Source: Amycolatopsis acidiphila (lineage in GTDB: Bacteria; Actinomycetota; Actinomycetes; Mycobacteriales; Pseudonocardiaceae). Taken from it: DNA of 64,000 nucleotides. Every line of letters starts with the position of its first letter. Position 1 is the stretch's first letter. A program made the position numbers and the translations under genes. Below, piece after piece: positions 1 through 8,649 of this stretch. The stretch spans positions 310,001 through 374,000 of the forward strand of contig NZ_CP090063.1 of assembly GCF_021391495.1 (NCBI RefSeq), read 5' to 3'. Under the pieces are notes generated by a model. That model saw only the letters and a program-made list of their open reading frames with translations, did not search any database and had not been told where the DNA came from.

Positions 1-924
1 ACCTTCAGCTTCATTGCCTCCGCGAACGCGGCTCACTATACCGGAGCCAACCTGTGGTTGATCGACAGCGAGACTACTACTTGGAACATGAACACCCAGA
101 TGTTGCGGGACGAAGTAATACTCCGGGCGAAATTGGGCAAAAAAATTCCTGATGTGGTCGAAGTAGTGCACATCCTCGGCCATCCAGCGGAAATGGAACC
201 GTTGCTGGAGCTCCGGGATAAATTTGGAATAGCCATCGTAGAAGATGCCGCGGAAGCGTTGGGTGCCTCATGGCGTACAGGGGCGCCGTCGGGACATCAG
301 GTCGGAACCGTCGGCGACTTCGGATGCTTTTCCTTCAACGGGAACAAGATAATTACGTCAGGTGGTGGTGGCATGATCGTTACCAACGATCGTCAATCGG
401 CTGACTCCGCCAAACATCTCACCACGCAGGCGAAACGCGCAACCGGCGAGTACATCCACGACGCAGTTGGATACAACTACAGACTAACCAACCTCGCGGC
501 CGCGGTTGGCCTGGCGCAACTGGAACAACTCCCCCGCCATCTCCAGAGCAAGAGAACCCAGGCAGGTAGGTACAACGAGCTGTTGAAAGACATCGATCTG
601 GAACGTCCACCCGCGGCGCGGTGGGCGAGACCGTCTTTCTGGCTCTATTCGGTACTGACCAGGAAGGTTAAGGATGTCTCTCGGTTGACACATTCGATGC
701 GATTAGCGGGGGTTGAAGCGAGACGATTGTGGCCACCGATCCACACACAATTCCCGTACCGTTCATGCGAGAAACTGGGCGGCGAAGTGGCTGAACGAAT
801 TTACCGGCGAGGACTGTCCTTGCCGAGCTCGGTGGGGCTTCATGTTGATGACCAGACGGCAGTCGCCGTCGCTCTTCGAACGGCGATTTCCGAACAGCGC
901 GAGGCCTTGCCGACAAATGGCTGA
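1..924 (+). CDS. DegT/DnrJ/EryC1/StrS-family sugar aminotransferase, LegC-like (5' end outside window)
   Basis: PLP-dependent transaminase of the DegT family, which aminates keto-sugars bound to nucleotides. The frame is open from base 1, where it reads TFSFIASANAAHYTGA. That stretch is typical of the middle of these proteins, so the N-terminus lies upstream of the window. The sequence FNGNKIITSGGGG carries the lysine expected to bind PLP, and VEDAAEALGAS is the conserved cofactor-binding segment. The GNK-IIT-GGGG form resembles LegC-type enzymes of nonulosonic (legionaminic-like) acid synthesis. The downstream 2-epimerase overlaps it by 8 bases, so the two are co-transcribed. The family is secure. 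The sugar substrate is inferred from the neighbour and could be another 4-keto sugar. Confidence 0.85.
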   Translation, partial: TFSFIASANAAHYTGANLWLIDSETTTWNMNTQMLRDEVILRAKLGKKIPDVVEVVHILGHPAEMEPLLELRDKFGIAIVEDAAEALGASWRTGAPSGHQVGTVGDFGCFSFNGNKIITSGGGGMIVTNDRQSADSAKHLTTQAKRATGEYIHDAVGYNYRLTNLAAAVGLAQLEQLPRHLQSKRTQAGRYNELLKDIDLERPPAARWARPSFWLYSVLTRKVKDVSRLTHSMRLAGVEARRLWPPIHTQFPYRSCEKLGGEVAERIYRRGLSLPSSVGLHVDDQTAVAVALRTAISEQREALPTNG

Positions 925-2122
925 CTTGGACAGATCCCAAAAGATTCGTGTATGTGTCTTCACCGGAACGCGAGCTGACTATGGACCGATGCTGCCGGTT
1001 ATTGAGAGGCTGCACAGCGATCCAGGCATCGATCTTAGTATCGTTGCTTCAGGTGGCCACCTCGTTCCTGACCAGGGCCTGACAGTGCGCTCGATCGAAG
1101 ACGACGGATTCACCGTGACGGACACCATTGATATGGTGCTCGCAAGCGACTCGCCAACTGGTGTTGCGAAATCACTTGGCCTTGCAGTTATCGGAATGGC
1201 GGAGTCGCTAAGACGAATCAAACCGGACATCCTGTTCGTGACCGGAGACAGATACGAGGCCCTGGCTGCCGCTGTCGCCGCGGTGACGGCGCCGATCACC
1301 ATAGCCCATTTCGGTGGCGGGCAGCTGACATACGGGTCGATGGACGAGCGCTGCCGACATGCCCTGACCAAGCTTTCACACCTACATTTCGTCTTCACGC
1401 CGGACGACAGGAGCCGCGTGCTGCGTATGGGAGAAAGCCCTGAGGACGTCCAGGTGGTAGGCGCCGTGGGAATCACCAGGGCCACAGTCGACAGGCTGTT
1501 GGACCGCCCGTCCTTGGAGTCCGCCCTCGGCATGCACCTGGCTCGGAACCTGTTCTTGATTACGTACCACGCGGCCACCGTCGACTCCGCCCAGTCCGTG
1601 GCGGTGCTGGGCGACCTGCTTGCGGCACTCGATAACTTTCCTGATGTGCAACTGGTCTTCACGGCGCCAAACGTCGACCACGGCAGCGGCGCGATATTGC
1701 ATTTGATTCGGGAATATACTGAGAAGAACGCGTGTCGCGCGACCTTGATTCCTTCCCTTGGCCAGCGTCGGTATCTCAGTATGTTGACGCACAGTCAGGT
1801 GGTCATCGGGAATTCGTCCAGTGGCATTGTGGAAGCGCCCGAACTCGGCACCCCAACGGTCAACATCGGCCCTCGGCAGGACGGGCGACCGCGTGGCCCG
1901 TCGATCATAGACTGCAGGGGCGGAGTCGTAGACATAACTGCCGCCATCGCGCGAGCGCAATCGATGGTGATAGACCGAGCGGCCAGTGATGAGGTGCTAG
2001 CGGCGCGTGAGCGTGAAATTGACGAGTGTGTCATCAGGAAGTTGAAGACCGCGTATCTGCGTGGGTCGGATGCAAAGATCTTTTATGCCGGTGAATCCCA
2101 AACCCAAGCAGTACAGGGGTAA
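917..2122 (+). CDS. UDP-N-acetylglucosamine 2-epimerase (hydrolysing), NeuC/LegG-like
   Basis: A 401-residue cytoplasmic enzyme of the UDP-GlcNAc 2-epimerase family. The hydrolysing branch releases UDP and yields ManNAc or a dideoxy analogue for sialic or legionaminic acid synthesis. The N-terminal FTGTRADYG (residues 15-23) is the hallmark of NeuC-type enzymes, and IGNSSSGIVEAP near residue 310 is the conserved UDP-binding region. I chose the ATG inside the end of the aminotransferase gene because homology begins there. An earlier in-frame start would add 68 residues that only overlap the upstream gene. Together with the aminotransferase it suggests an NulO-type sugar pathway. The NeuB-type condensing enzyme and CMP-sugar synthetase are not in view and may lie upstream. 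Confidence 0.88.
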   Translation: MADLDRSQKIRVCVFTGTRADYGPMLPVIERLHSDPGIDLSIVASGGHLVPDQGLTVRSIEDDGFTVTDTIDMVLASDSPTGVAKSLGLAVIGMAESLRRIKPDILFVTGDRYEALAAAVAAVTAPITIAHFGGGQLTYGSMDERCRHALTKLSHLHFVFTPDDRSRVLRMGESPEDVQVVGAVGITRATVDRLLDRPSLESALGMHLARNLFLITYHAATVDSAQSVAVLGDLLAALDNFPDVQLVFTAPNVDHGSGAILHLIREYTEKNACRATLIPSLGQRRYLSMLTHSQVVIGNSSSGIVEAPELGTPTVNIGPRQDGRPRGPSIIDCRGGVVDITAAIARAQSMVIDRAASDEVLAAREREIDECVIRKLKTAYLRGSDAKIFYAGESQTQAVQG

Positions 2123-2126
2123 AACA

Positions 2127-3179
2127 ATGGTGTCAATATTCATCACAGGAGGCGCGGGTCGTATTGGATCGACACTCGCGCGCAAATTGGTGAAGGACGG
2201 ATTTCAAGTTAAATGCATGGTCCGGCCGGGTGATACGAGAAGTATCACTCCCGGAATCACTCGCGTCGAGGCAGCGTTGACCGACTCGCGAGCGCTGGCG
2301 CGGGCGATCGAAGGTTCGGATGTCGTGGTTCATCTGGCTGCGCAGATGCCGGTAGGCGAAACGCCGATCGACCAGTACTACGACATCAACGTCCTTGGCA
2401 CATTAAGGGTGCTCGAAGCTGCCGTGAATCAGTCGTACCCAGTCAAGCAGTTCGTCTACGCCAGCACTGACAACACCTACGGGCCGGCGATGCCGGAAGA
2501 GGATCCGATCACCGAGTCTCATCCGCAGGTGCCCGGCGATTACTACGGCACATCAAAAGTGTTGTGCGAGCACCTCGTTCGCAACTACTACAAGATCCAC
2601 GGGTTGCGGTACACCATACTTCGGTATGGATCGGTGATCGCGCCGAACGAAGCCTCTTCGTTATTTCGGCTACGCTGGTTCCGGGCATTTCTGAAATCCC
2701 ACATGGATGCCGGTAAGAAAAGCAACCTGTATCAGTTGTTCGGTGGAAGCCCGGATTTCATCCACGCGCTGGAGTCCCAGGTTCAAAACCTTGATGATGA
2801 CGACGATGACCCCCCCGTCCGCGTCACTGGTGCAGACGGAAGGCCCTGGGCGATTCACCTTTCAGATGTTCGTGATTCGGTCTCGGGTACCGTGAATTGT
2901 CTGGATAATCCCAATGCGTGGAACGAGACATTTAACATCTTGGGGCCCGCGACGACAACATTCGCCGAGGGAGCCGAAATAATTTCGCAATCCACTGGCG
3001 TCGAGACGATCGAACTCACCATGCCGCGTACCCTCGCTTTTGAATTGTCGAACGAAAAGGCCCGGAGGCTTATAGGGTACGAGCCGGTTCACGACTTCTA
3101 CAGCACGTTGTCGTCCTGCGGTGAGAAGGCCGGCCGTCTCGATTACGTTCCGGTCGGGGCCGGCTGGACTGCATCCTAG
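2127..3179 (+). CDS. NAD-dependent epimerase/dehydratase (extended SDR)
   Basis: A 350-residue extended short-chain dehydrogenase, probably acting on a nucleotide sugar in the same pathway as the two genes before it. The Rossmann motif GGAGRIG is at residues 8-14. The catalytic pair is YYGTSK (Tyr140, Lys144), preceded by the active-site YASTDNTYG. The start lies four bases after the upstream stop and has AGGGG in front of it. An odd feature is a run of acidic residues, LDDDDDDPP, in the C-terminal substrate domain (DNA about 2791-2814). It may be a loop insertion. The gene is the last intact member of the cluster before a field of transposon relics. The exact reaction (epimerase, dehydratase or reductase) cannot be read from sequence alone. 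Confidence 0.82.
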   Translation: MVSIFITGGAGRIGSTLARKLVKDGFQVKCMVRPGDTRSITPGITRVEAALTDSRALARAIEGSDVVVHLAAQMPVGETPIDQYYDINVLGTLRVLEAAVNQSYPVKQFVYASTDNTYGPAMPEEDPITESHPQVPGDYYGTSKVLCEHLVRNYYKIHGLRYTILRYGSVIAPNEASSLFRLRWFRAFLKSHMDAGKKSNLYQLFGGSPDFIHALESQVQNLDDDDDDPPVRVTGADGRPWAIHLSDVRDSVSGTVNCLDNPNAWNETFNILGPATTTFAEGAEIISQSTGVETIELTMPRTLAFELSNEKARRLIGYEPVHDFYSTLSSCGEKAGRLDYVPVGAGWTAS

Positions 3180-3180
3180 G

Positions 3181-3309
3181 TGTACCTCGCCGTTCTGCCA
3201 GGATGATGAATTTCTGCCGGATGCCGTGCTGGGCGCAGTTCTGGCGGAGTGACCAGCGGTAGGCACAGGCGTTGCCGGTCATCAACCGCTCGATCCGGGT
3301 GATGCCGTG
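3181..3309 (-). mobile_element. IS481-family transposase fragment (integrase core)
   Basis: Reading the minus strand gives HGITRIERLMTGNACAYR, followed by a segment ending GIRQKFI. This matches the integrase catalytic core of IS481 transposases, where the usual text is ...RVMTDNxxxYR...G..QKFI. Only about 43 codons remain. The catalytic Asp of MTDN is Gly here, and the NGKxER segment that should follow is missing. It is an inactive relic butted against the IS110 relic to its right. No terminal repeats were recognised. Confidence 0.6.
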
Positions 3310-4080
3310 GCCCGGCCGCACTCGCAGCAAGTCCGACCCGATCGACGCGCTGGCCGTGGCCCGGGCAGCACTGCGGGAGCCCGGCCTGCCCCAAGCTCAC
3401 CTCGACGAACAGGCACTGGAAGTCAAACTCCTGCCGAGCGCACGAGGATGATCAACCGGCTGCACTGGCACCTGCACGACCTGGACATCCCTATCCCACA
3501 GGGGCAGGTTCTCAACCGGATCACTACCCTGACCGCGCTCCGGGAACGGGTCGGCACACAGCCACACGGTGTCCGCGCCGAAATCGCCAGTGACCTCATC
3601 GACCGTGTCCTCGAACCGACCCGGCGCATCAATCATCTTCGACGGCGAATCGAGAAGCAGATCGAGACGATCGCTCCGCAACTACTCCAGGTCCCCGGAT
3701 GCGCCGGCTTAACAGCGGCCAAGATCCTCGCCGAGACCGCCGGAGCTACCCGCTTCCACTCCTCGGCAGCATTCGCCATGCACGCCGGCACCGCGCCGAT
3801 CCCGGTCTGGACCGGCAACCTAACCCGCTTCCGCCTCAACCGCGGCGGCAACCGGCAACTCAACGCCGCCCTTCACCGGATCGGCGTCACCCAAATCCGG
3901 ATCCACCCACCTGCACAAACCTTGATCCAACGCCGAGTCAGCAAAGGCAACACCAAACCCCGAAGCCATTCGCATCCTCCGCCCCCACCCCGCCGACGTC
4001 GTCTACCACGAACTCCGACACACACCCCCCAACACTTGCCAGCCTGCCACCAGATGAGACAGGAGATTCACCAGAGCCTC
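3310..4080 (+). mobile_element. IS110-family transposase, degenerate (several frameshifts)
   Basis: Remnant of an IS110 (DEDD) transposase in three different frames. Bases 3313-3430 read GRTRSKSDPIDALAVARAAL, part of the DEDD domain. Bases about 3449-3955 carry RTRMINRLHWHLHDL and then LLQVPGCAGLTAAKILAE and HAGTAPIPVWTGN, the Transposase_20 domain. After about 3957 the match continues in another frame as EAIRILRPHPADVVYHEL. At least two frameshifts or small deletions (near 3430 and 3957) make it a pseudogene. The first part of the protein is missing. It lies just after the sugar cluster and probably marks an insertion or rearrangement point. Confidence 0.85.
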
Positions 4081-4320
4081 CGGTCGAGCGTGGTCCTAGA
4101 CACACCACACCCCAACCAGGGGCTTTCCCCATGTCAAGACCACCCCACCGCTACCAACGCCCCGGCCGAGTACACCTAGCGCGGTTGTTCGCAGTGAAGG
4201 TGAGAGAGGAGGGCGACCAGCGGCCCTGCAAGGGTTCAGCATGCAGATGTTGTCTGGTCCGACCGAGTATCCGGGCTGGGTGCACACTACCGGATTCTGG
4301 CGGATGAGAACCGAGGTTGA

Positions 4321-4560
4321 CTGGGTACCTCCGGCATAGGCGTTGGCACTATCGTCGGAGCAAAGAACGCCGGTCCTTCGAGACGCTGTTCATGAAGCTG
4401 GCATCCGTGGAAGGTTTCTTCCCAAGACAGCCGCAATCGTCCATTGCTGTGGGTGGAACGACCGGGTCGGTTCTCTACGCAGGTGTACCGCAGGTGGTAT
4501 GTCCTTCCGGTTACGAGTAGATGTTCAATCCTCGCCGAATGAATGCAATTGGCTCCGCGC
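4321..4560 (+). pseudogene. Family-1 (UGT/macrolide type) glycosyltransferase remnant
   Basis: Three short pieces in different frames together resemble the C-terminal donor-binding half of GT1 glycosyltransferases. LGTSG is at 4321-4335. GRFLPKTAAIVHCCG is in a second frame around 4406-4450. GGTTGSVLYAGVPQVVCPSGYE is in a third from 4452, followed by TAG and then MFNPRRM. Family members read ...FLP...AAVVHHGGNGTT...AGVPQVVVPSxYEQxFNxRR. The TAG therefore replaces the expected CAG (Gln) by a single C-to-T change, and there are frameshifts and a large internal deletion. It is probably a dead member of the sugar cluster to the left. The bases between the IS110 relic and this piece, and from here to 4654, show nothing recognisable. 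Confidence 0.55.
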
Positions 4561-4654
4561 GCGAGTCGTTGGCGGAGGGTAACTCGACGGCCGCGGTCTG
4601 GCCGTTGCGAGTAGAAGGGCCCGTGATTTGGAGGGACACGAAGGTACGCTTCGA

Positions 4655-5746
4655 TCAATCGAACAAGATCATCCCTCGAACATCATGGCCGCTGACGAGG
4701 TTACGTGACGCCTCGTTCACTTGATCGAGCTCATATCGGTGGCTGATCAGGTTATCGAGCTTGATCTTTCCGGATAGGTAAAGGTCAACGAGCCGCGGGA
4801 AGGCGATCTGTGGGTTGTACGACCCGTAACGCGACCCGACCAGCCTGCGCTCGCCGGCCAGAAGGTGGAGAGGGTCTACCTTTGCCAACTGTCCCTGGGC
4901 GGGAGCCCCGACCAGGACACACGTCCCCGCGACACGCAGCGCAGCCAGTGCCTGCTCGAGAACCGATATGATGCCAACGGTGAGAACCGCGTAGTCGACG
5001 CCTCCAGACGTGTTGCCCCGCACCGCGTCCACTGCGTCGACGTTAGCGCTGTTGATCGTGATAGTCGCGCCCATCTCGCGCGCGACTTCCAGTTTCGAGT
5101 CTTCGATGTCGACGGCGATGACCGGATGTGCGCCTGCTAGCGCTGCACCTTGAATCGCGTTCAGCCCGACGCCACCGCAGCCGAAGACCGCCACGCTTTC
5201 GCCGACGCCGACCTTTGCGGTGTTCAGGACCGCCCCTATGCCAGTGGTTACAGCGCATCCGATCAAGGCAGCCCGGTCGAGCGGCATCTTTGTGGTTACC
5301 TTGATCGCTGCGGTCTCGGTCACAACCACGTACGGGCTGTATGTTGACGGCCCGAAGTGCGATACCGGTTCATCGCTGACGTAGAAGCGCGACGAGTTGT
5401 CTGGCATCCCGAAGGGCGAGGCGTTCTCACACAAGGCAGGACGACCGGACGCGCATAGCCGACATCGACCGCAGCCAGGCGCCCAGGACAAGATGACGTG
5501 GTCGCCCTCGCGAAGAGACGTGCATCCAGGGCCGACCTTTTCGACGACTCCAGCGCCTTCGTCCCCGAGGATGATGGGCAAGGGGATGTCAGGTTGTTCT
5601 CCGAGTTCCACGCTGACGCAGCTATGGCAAACACCGCTGGCCGCCATGCGAACTCGCACTTCGTTTTCTCGCGGGTTTTCGAGAAAGACGTCCTCCAGCA
5701 TCTGGTATTCATTGAAGCGTCGCAAAACTGGGGCCTTGAATTCCAT
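4655..5746 (-). CDS. Zinc-dependent alcohol dehydrogenase (MDR family), catalytic His replaced by Asp
   Basis: A 363-residue medium-chain dehydrogenase, cytoplasmic and NAD(P)-linked. The N-terminal GroES-like domain has GVCHSC (Cys40 as first catalytic zinc ligand) and a complete structural zinc site, Cys92-Cys95-Cys98-Cys106. The third catalytic ligand is the Cys of IGCAVTTG. The nucleotide-binding motif is VFGCGGVGLNAIQG. The usual GHEGAGVV motif reads GDEGAGVV, so the second zinc ligand is Asp62 (codon GAC instead of CAC). I chose the ATG with AGGAGA in front of it, since an upstream extension of 27 residues has no family similarity. It is transcribed away from the peptide importer and shares the 344-base divergent region with it. 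It could use an unusual metal site or be impaired. Confidence 0.86.
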   Translation of the reverse strand: MEFKAPVLRRFNEYQMLEDVFLENPRENEVRVRMAASGVCHSCVSVELGEQPDIPLPIILGDEGAGVVEKVGPGCTSLREGDHVILSWAPGCGRCRLCASGRPALCENASPFGMPDNSSRFYVSDEPVSHFGPSTYSPYVVVTETAAIKVTTKMPLDRAALIGCAVTTGIGAVLNTAKVGVGESVAVFGCGGVGLNAIQGAALAGAHPVIAVDIEDSKLEVAREMGATITINSANVDAVDAVRGNTSGGVDYAVLTVGIISVLEQALAALRVAGTCVLVGAPAQGQLAKVDPLHLLAGERRLVGSRYGSYNPQIAFPRLVDLYLSGKIKLDNLISHRYELDQVNEASRNLVSGHDVRGMILFD

Positions 5747-5851
5747 CGACTCTCCTGGCGATGCGCCTGCGGCGCCAAAGTGACAAGTAGCACGCACGAC
5801 GGCAGCTACTGAACGACGAGATGTCACATAACGATTACGGGTAACCTCAAT

Positions 5852-5866
5852 CTTTCACTATGAAAG
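5852..5866. promoter_or_regulatory. Inverted repeat CTTTCA-N3-TGAAAG, candidate operator
   Basis: A perfect 6-base inverted repeat in the divergent region between the alcohol dehydrogenase and the importer operon. A closely related repeat (GTTTCA-N5-TGAAAC) sits before the aminotransferase operon, next to the IclR gene, so both may bind the same regulator. The spacers differ by two bases, which weakens the link. Apart from this repeat, the 344 bases between the two genes show no gene I can support. Confidence 0.4.
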
Positions 5867-6090
5867 CAGCTGACGCGGTGGAATTCAAGTGGAGCCGTCT
5901 GGAAGCGCCGGCTGATCGAGCCCGGCCCGTCGGCGATGCCCAGCCCGTGACGCGTTACCAGCTGGCCAGTGGCCTTGTGTGCGAGCCGCACGCTGGGGTA
6001 GCTTCTCCGGAACGGCTGTCTCACCTAGTAGAACTTCGCGACTGTGCGCGGTGCGAGAGCGCAACTGATCATACCCTTGGAGCGAGCACT

Positions 6091-7692
6091 ATGGGCCCTG
6101 AGTCGCACAACCGATGGACGGCTGCCGATCGAGTTCAATGGCGCCTTGACCGGCGGAGTTTGTTACGTGTCGGCGCTATGGCCGGTGCTGGTTTGGCACT
6201 TGGCGCAACAGGCCTCACCGCCTGCGGCACGGGTGCTGGTCCGAGCGGCGGCGCGGCGGCGCGGCCACCCGCGAAGCCGACAGGCGTCCTGCGTGTTGCA
6301 GCCCTGGAGCCGGACAACCTGGACCCTGCGCTGTCTTCGGGATCGGGCATCGTGCTCATCGGAAATAATGTCTACGAGGCTCTCTTGCGATTCCGCGGTG
6401 ACAGCGCCGACGTGGAGGGAGCGCTTGCGGAGAGCGTCCAGTCGTCAGCAGACGCTCGTGAATGGACTTTCCGGTTAAAAAAGGGCATAACATTCCATGA
6501 CGGGTCGCCACTTACTTCCTCGGCCGTGAGGTCTTCGTACGAATATTTCGCGCGTCAAAAAGGTCCCTTTACTGCGTTGATTCCCACTGGCGCGGTCTAT
6601 GACGACTCGGATCCGGACGTATTCCGCGTAGTGCTCAAGAACCCATTTCCGGACATGCAGCGGAACGCGACGTTTATTTCGATCATTTCACCGAAGCTGT
6701 TAGCGGCGGGCCCGGGGGCGGTGGCGAAGACGCCAGTTGGTACGGGTCCATTCAAGTTCGTCAGTTACACGGCCGCGCAATCCCTCTTGTTCGAGGCTAA
6801 TACCAATTATCGAGGACCCGGTCCTTATCTGGAGCGGATCGAGATGCCTATTATTCCCGACCCTGTCGCGCGGGTTGCCGCGTTGAGATCGGGCGGTGTG
6901 GATCTCATAACAAAAGTAGCGCCGACCGATGCTGCGAGTTTACGTGGTAACCGGAGCCTGTCAGTGCAGGATTCGGCGCTGTGGAGCGCTGTGCAATTGA
7001 TTTTCTTCCTTGGGTCAGCTCCCGCTAATAATCTACAGATACGGCAGGCGATCGCTCACTCCATTGACAAAGATGCCATAGTGCGGTCCATCTTAGGCGG
7101 AAGTGGACAGCCTGCAAACAGCTTCGTGCCGCCCGGAGTTTACGGCTATGCGACTCCCCGTACGCAGTATGCGTACGATGTTCAGAAAGCCAAGGACTTG
7201 GTCGCGGAAAGTGGCTTGTCGGGTCCGGTCGAGCTCGGTGTTATCTGGGCCCCAGAACTTGGGCCGAATATCGACCGTGTGGCACAAGCAGTGAGTGCAA
7301 TGGCGCAAAAGGTTGGAATTGATCTGCGGGTGCAGCAGAAGTCGGTGAGCGCGATCGCCAAAGAGATTAATAGCTCGACCAAGGAGGACCAGGCGGTTTG
7401 TGGTAGTTTGCAATGGTTGAATGGCGGGCCGTTTCATTTCACCACAAACTACCTGAAGACGGTATCAGGCTTTTCTGCGCTGGATGACCTCAACGGTCAA
7501 CTGGTGACGACGCCAGACGGCCCGAGACGGCTCGAAATACTCGCAACTATGCAGGAATTGGTGGCAGAGCAGGTGCCGGCCGTGCCACTCTATGTGCAAT
7601 CAAATATCATTGCATTGAAGAATTCCGTTCGTGGATTTGTTTCACCGAAGTCCGGCTATCTTCGTCTCGGTGAGGTTTACAACGCAGCTTAG
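6091..7692 (+). CDS. ABC transporter substrate-binding lipoprotein, family 5 (peptide/oligopeptide)
   Basis: A 533-residue extracytoplasmic binding protein that delivers peptides or similar solutes to the permeases encoded next. The N-terminus has twin arginines at 21-22 (DRRSLLRVG), a hydrophobic stretch and a lipobox ending LTAC at Cys45, so it is probably exported by Tat and lipid-anchored. VLRVAALEPDNLDPAL and FRLKKGITFHDGSPL are typical SBP_bac_5 segments. I chose this ATG because GGAG precedes it at 6079 and the signal peptide then has normal length. A start at 5860 would add 77 residues without similarity and would place the candidate operator across its start codon. First gene of a five-gene importer operon. 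Confidence 0.88.
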   Translation: MGPESHNRWTAADRVQWRLDRRSLLRVGAMAGAGLALGATGLTACGTGAGPSGGAAARPPAKPTGVLRVAALEPDNLDPALSSGSGIVLIGNNVYEALLRFRGDSADVEGALAESVQSSADAREWTFRLKKGITFHDGSPLTSSAVRSSYEYFARQKGPFTALIPTGAVYDDSDPDVFRVVLKNPFPDMQRNATFISIISPKLLAAGPGAVAKTPVGTGPFKFVSYTAAQSLLFEANTNYRGPGPYLERIEMPIIPDPVARVAALRSGGVDLITKVAPTDAASLRGNRSLSVQDSALWSAVQLIFFLGSAPANNLQIRQAIAHSIDKDAIVRSILGGSGQPANSFVPPGVYGYATPRTQYAYDVQKAKDLVAESGLSGPVELGVIWAPELGPNIDRVAQAVSAMAQKVGIDLRVQQKSVSAIAKEINSSTKEDQAVCGSLQWLNGGPFHFTTNYLKTVSGFSALDDLNGQLVTTPDGPRRLEILATMQELVAEQVPAVPLYVQSNIIALKNSVRGFVSPKSGYLRLGEVYNAA

Positions 7693-7725
7693 TGCAACCT
7701 CCCGTTCGGCCTTGCGGAGTGTTCG

Positions 7726-8649
7726 ATGCGCAGATACATGTTCAGCCGACTGGCTCAGGGATTACTGGTTATATTCGGCGCAATTGTCATCAGTTTTATC
7801 TTGACGAATGTTATAGGAAAGCCCGCGGATGTGATTGGCGGACCTTTTCTTCCACCCGATCAGCGGGCGGCCTTGAATGCCAGTCTGGGTTATGACGAAC
7901 CATTGGTCTCGCGTTTCTGGCATTATCTCAAAGGCTTGCCGACCGGAGACTTCGGAGTCTCCTATCGCACGAACGACGGTGCGATCCATGGCGTGCTGGC
8001 AGCGTTGCCTAATACGCTGATACTGGTGATAACAGCGATGGCAATCAGCTGTGTAGCTGGATTGGCACTTGCACTTTTCAGTATTCGGTGGCGCGAGCGG
8101 CTCGGTGACCGTATTATCAGGCGTACGATTGGGATCTTGCAAGGCACACCTGAGTTCTGGCTCGGCCTGATGTTGATTCTTGTCTTTTCGGTTGGTCTGC
8201 AATGGCTGCCGAGTTACGGTTTCTTTGGCGGCCCATCCCTGGTGCTGCCGGCCGTAGCGCTTGCGTCGCCAATAGTTCCGGTGTTCTTCCGTTTGTTCAG
8301 AGGGCAGCTTCTGGACGTGCTCAGAGGCGACTTCGTCGAAGGCATGCGCGCCCGGGGTCTTTCGGAGCCCGTTATCGTCTATAACCACGGGTTGCGCAAC
8401 ATCGTGGGCAGGGGGGCAACGCTGATGGCGTTGCAGCTGGGCAATCTCATCGCAGGCGACCTAATCATCGAAGTGATTTTCTCTTGGCCCGGCATCGGAA
8501 ATCTCGCCTTCTCGGCGGTGCAAGCTCGAGATTTCGCAGTAGTTCAGGCGATCATCGTGGTTGTGGCCGCAATATATGTGCTGCTCAACATTGCCGCCGA
8601 CCTGGTTCTCGTAGTCAGCGATCCGCGGGTTAGGAGTGTCGCATCGTGA
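7726..8649 (+). CDS. ABC transporter permease, DppB/OppB type
   Basis: A 307-residue inner-membrane permease with about six transmembrane helices. It forms the channel with the next gene product. The N-terminal MRRYMFSRLAQGLLVIFGAI is typical of DppB. The loop GDFVEGMRARGLSEPVIVYNH carries the EAA motif that contacts the ATPases, and IEVIFSWPGIGNL is a family signature. GGAG precedes the ATG. The stop codon overlaps the next start by four bases, implying coupled translation. Confidence 0.92.
   Translation: MRRYMFSRLAQGLLVIFGAIVISFILTNVIGKPADVIGGPFLPPDQRAALNASLGYDEPLVSRFWHYLKGLPTGDFGVSYRTNDGAIHGVLAALPNTLILVITAMAISCVAGLALALFSIRWRERLGDRIIRRTIGILQGTPEFWLGLMLILVFSVGLQWLPSYGFFGGPSLVLPAVALASPIVPVFFRLFRGQLLDVLRGDFVEGMRARGLSEPVIVYNHGLRNIVGRGATLMALQLGNLIAGDLIIEVIFSWPGIGNLAFSAVQARDFAVVQAIIVVVAAIYVLLNIAADLVLVVSDPRVRSVAS

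Noticed and set aside
5860..6090. An N-terminal extension of the substrate-binding protein
   Set aside because: The extra 77 residues are not family-like and would put the candidate operator across the start codon and bury the Tat signal inside the protein.
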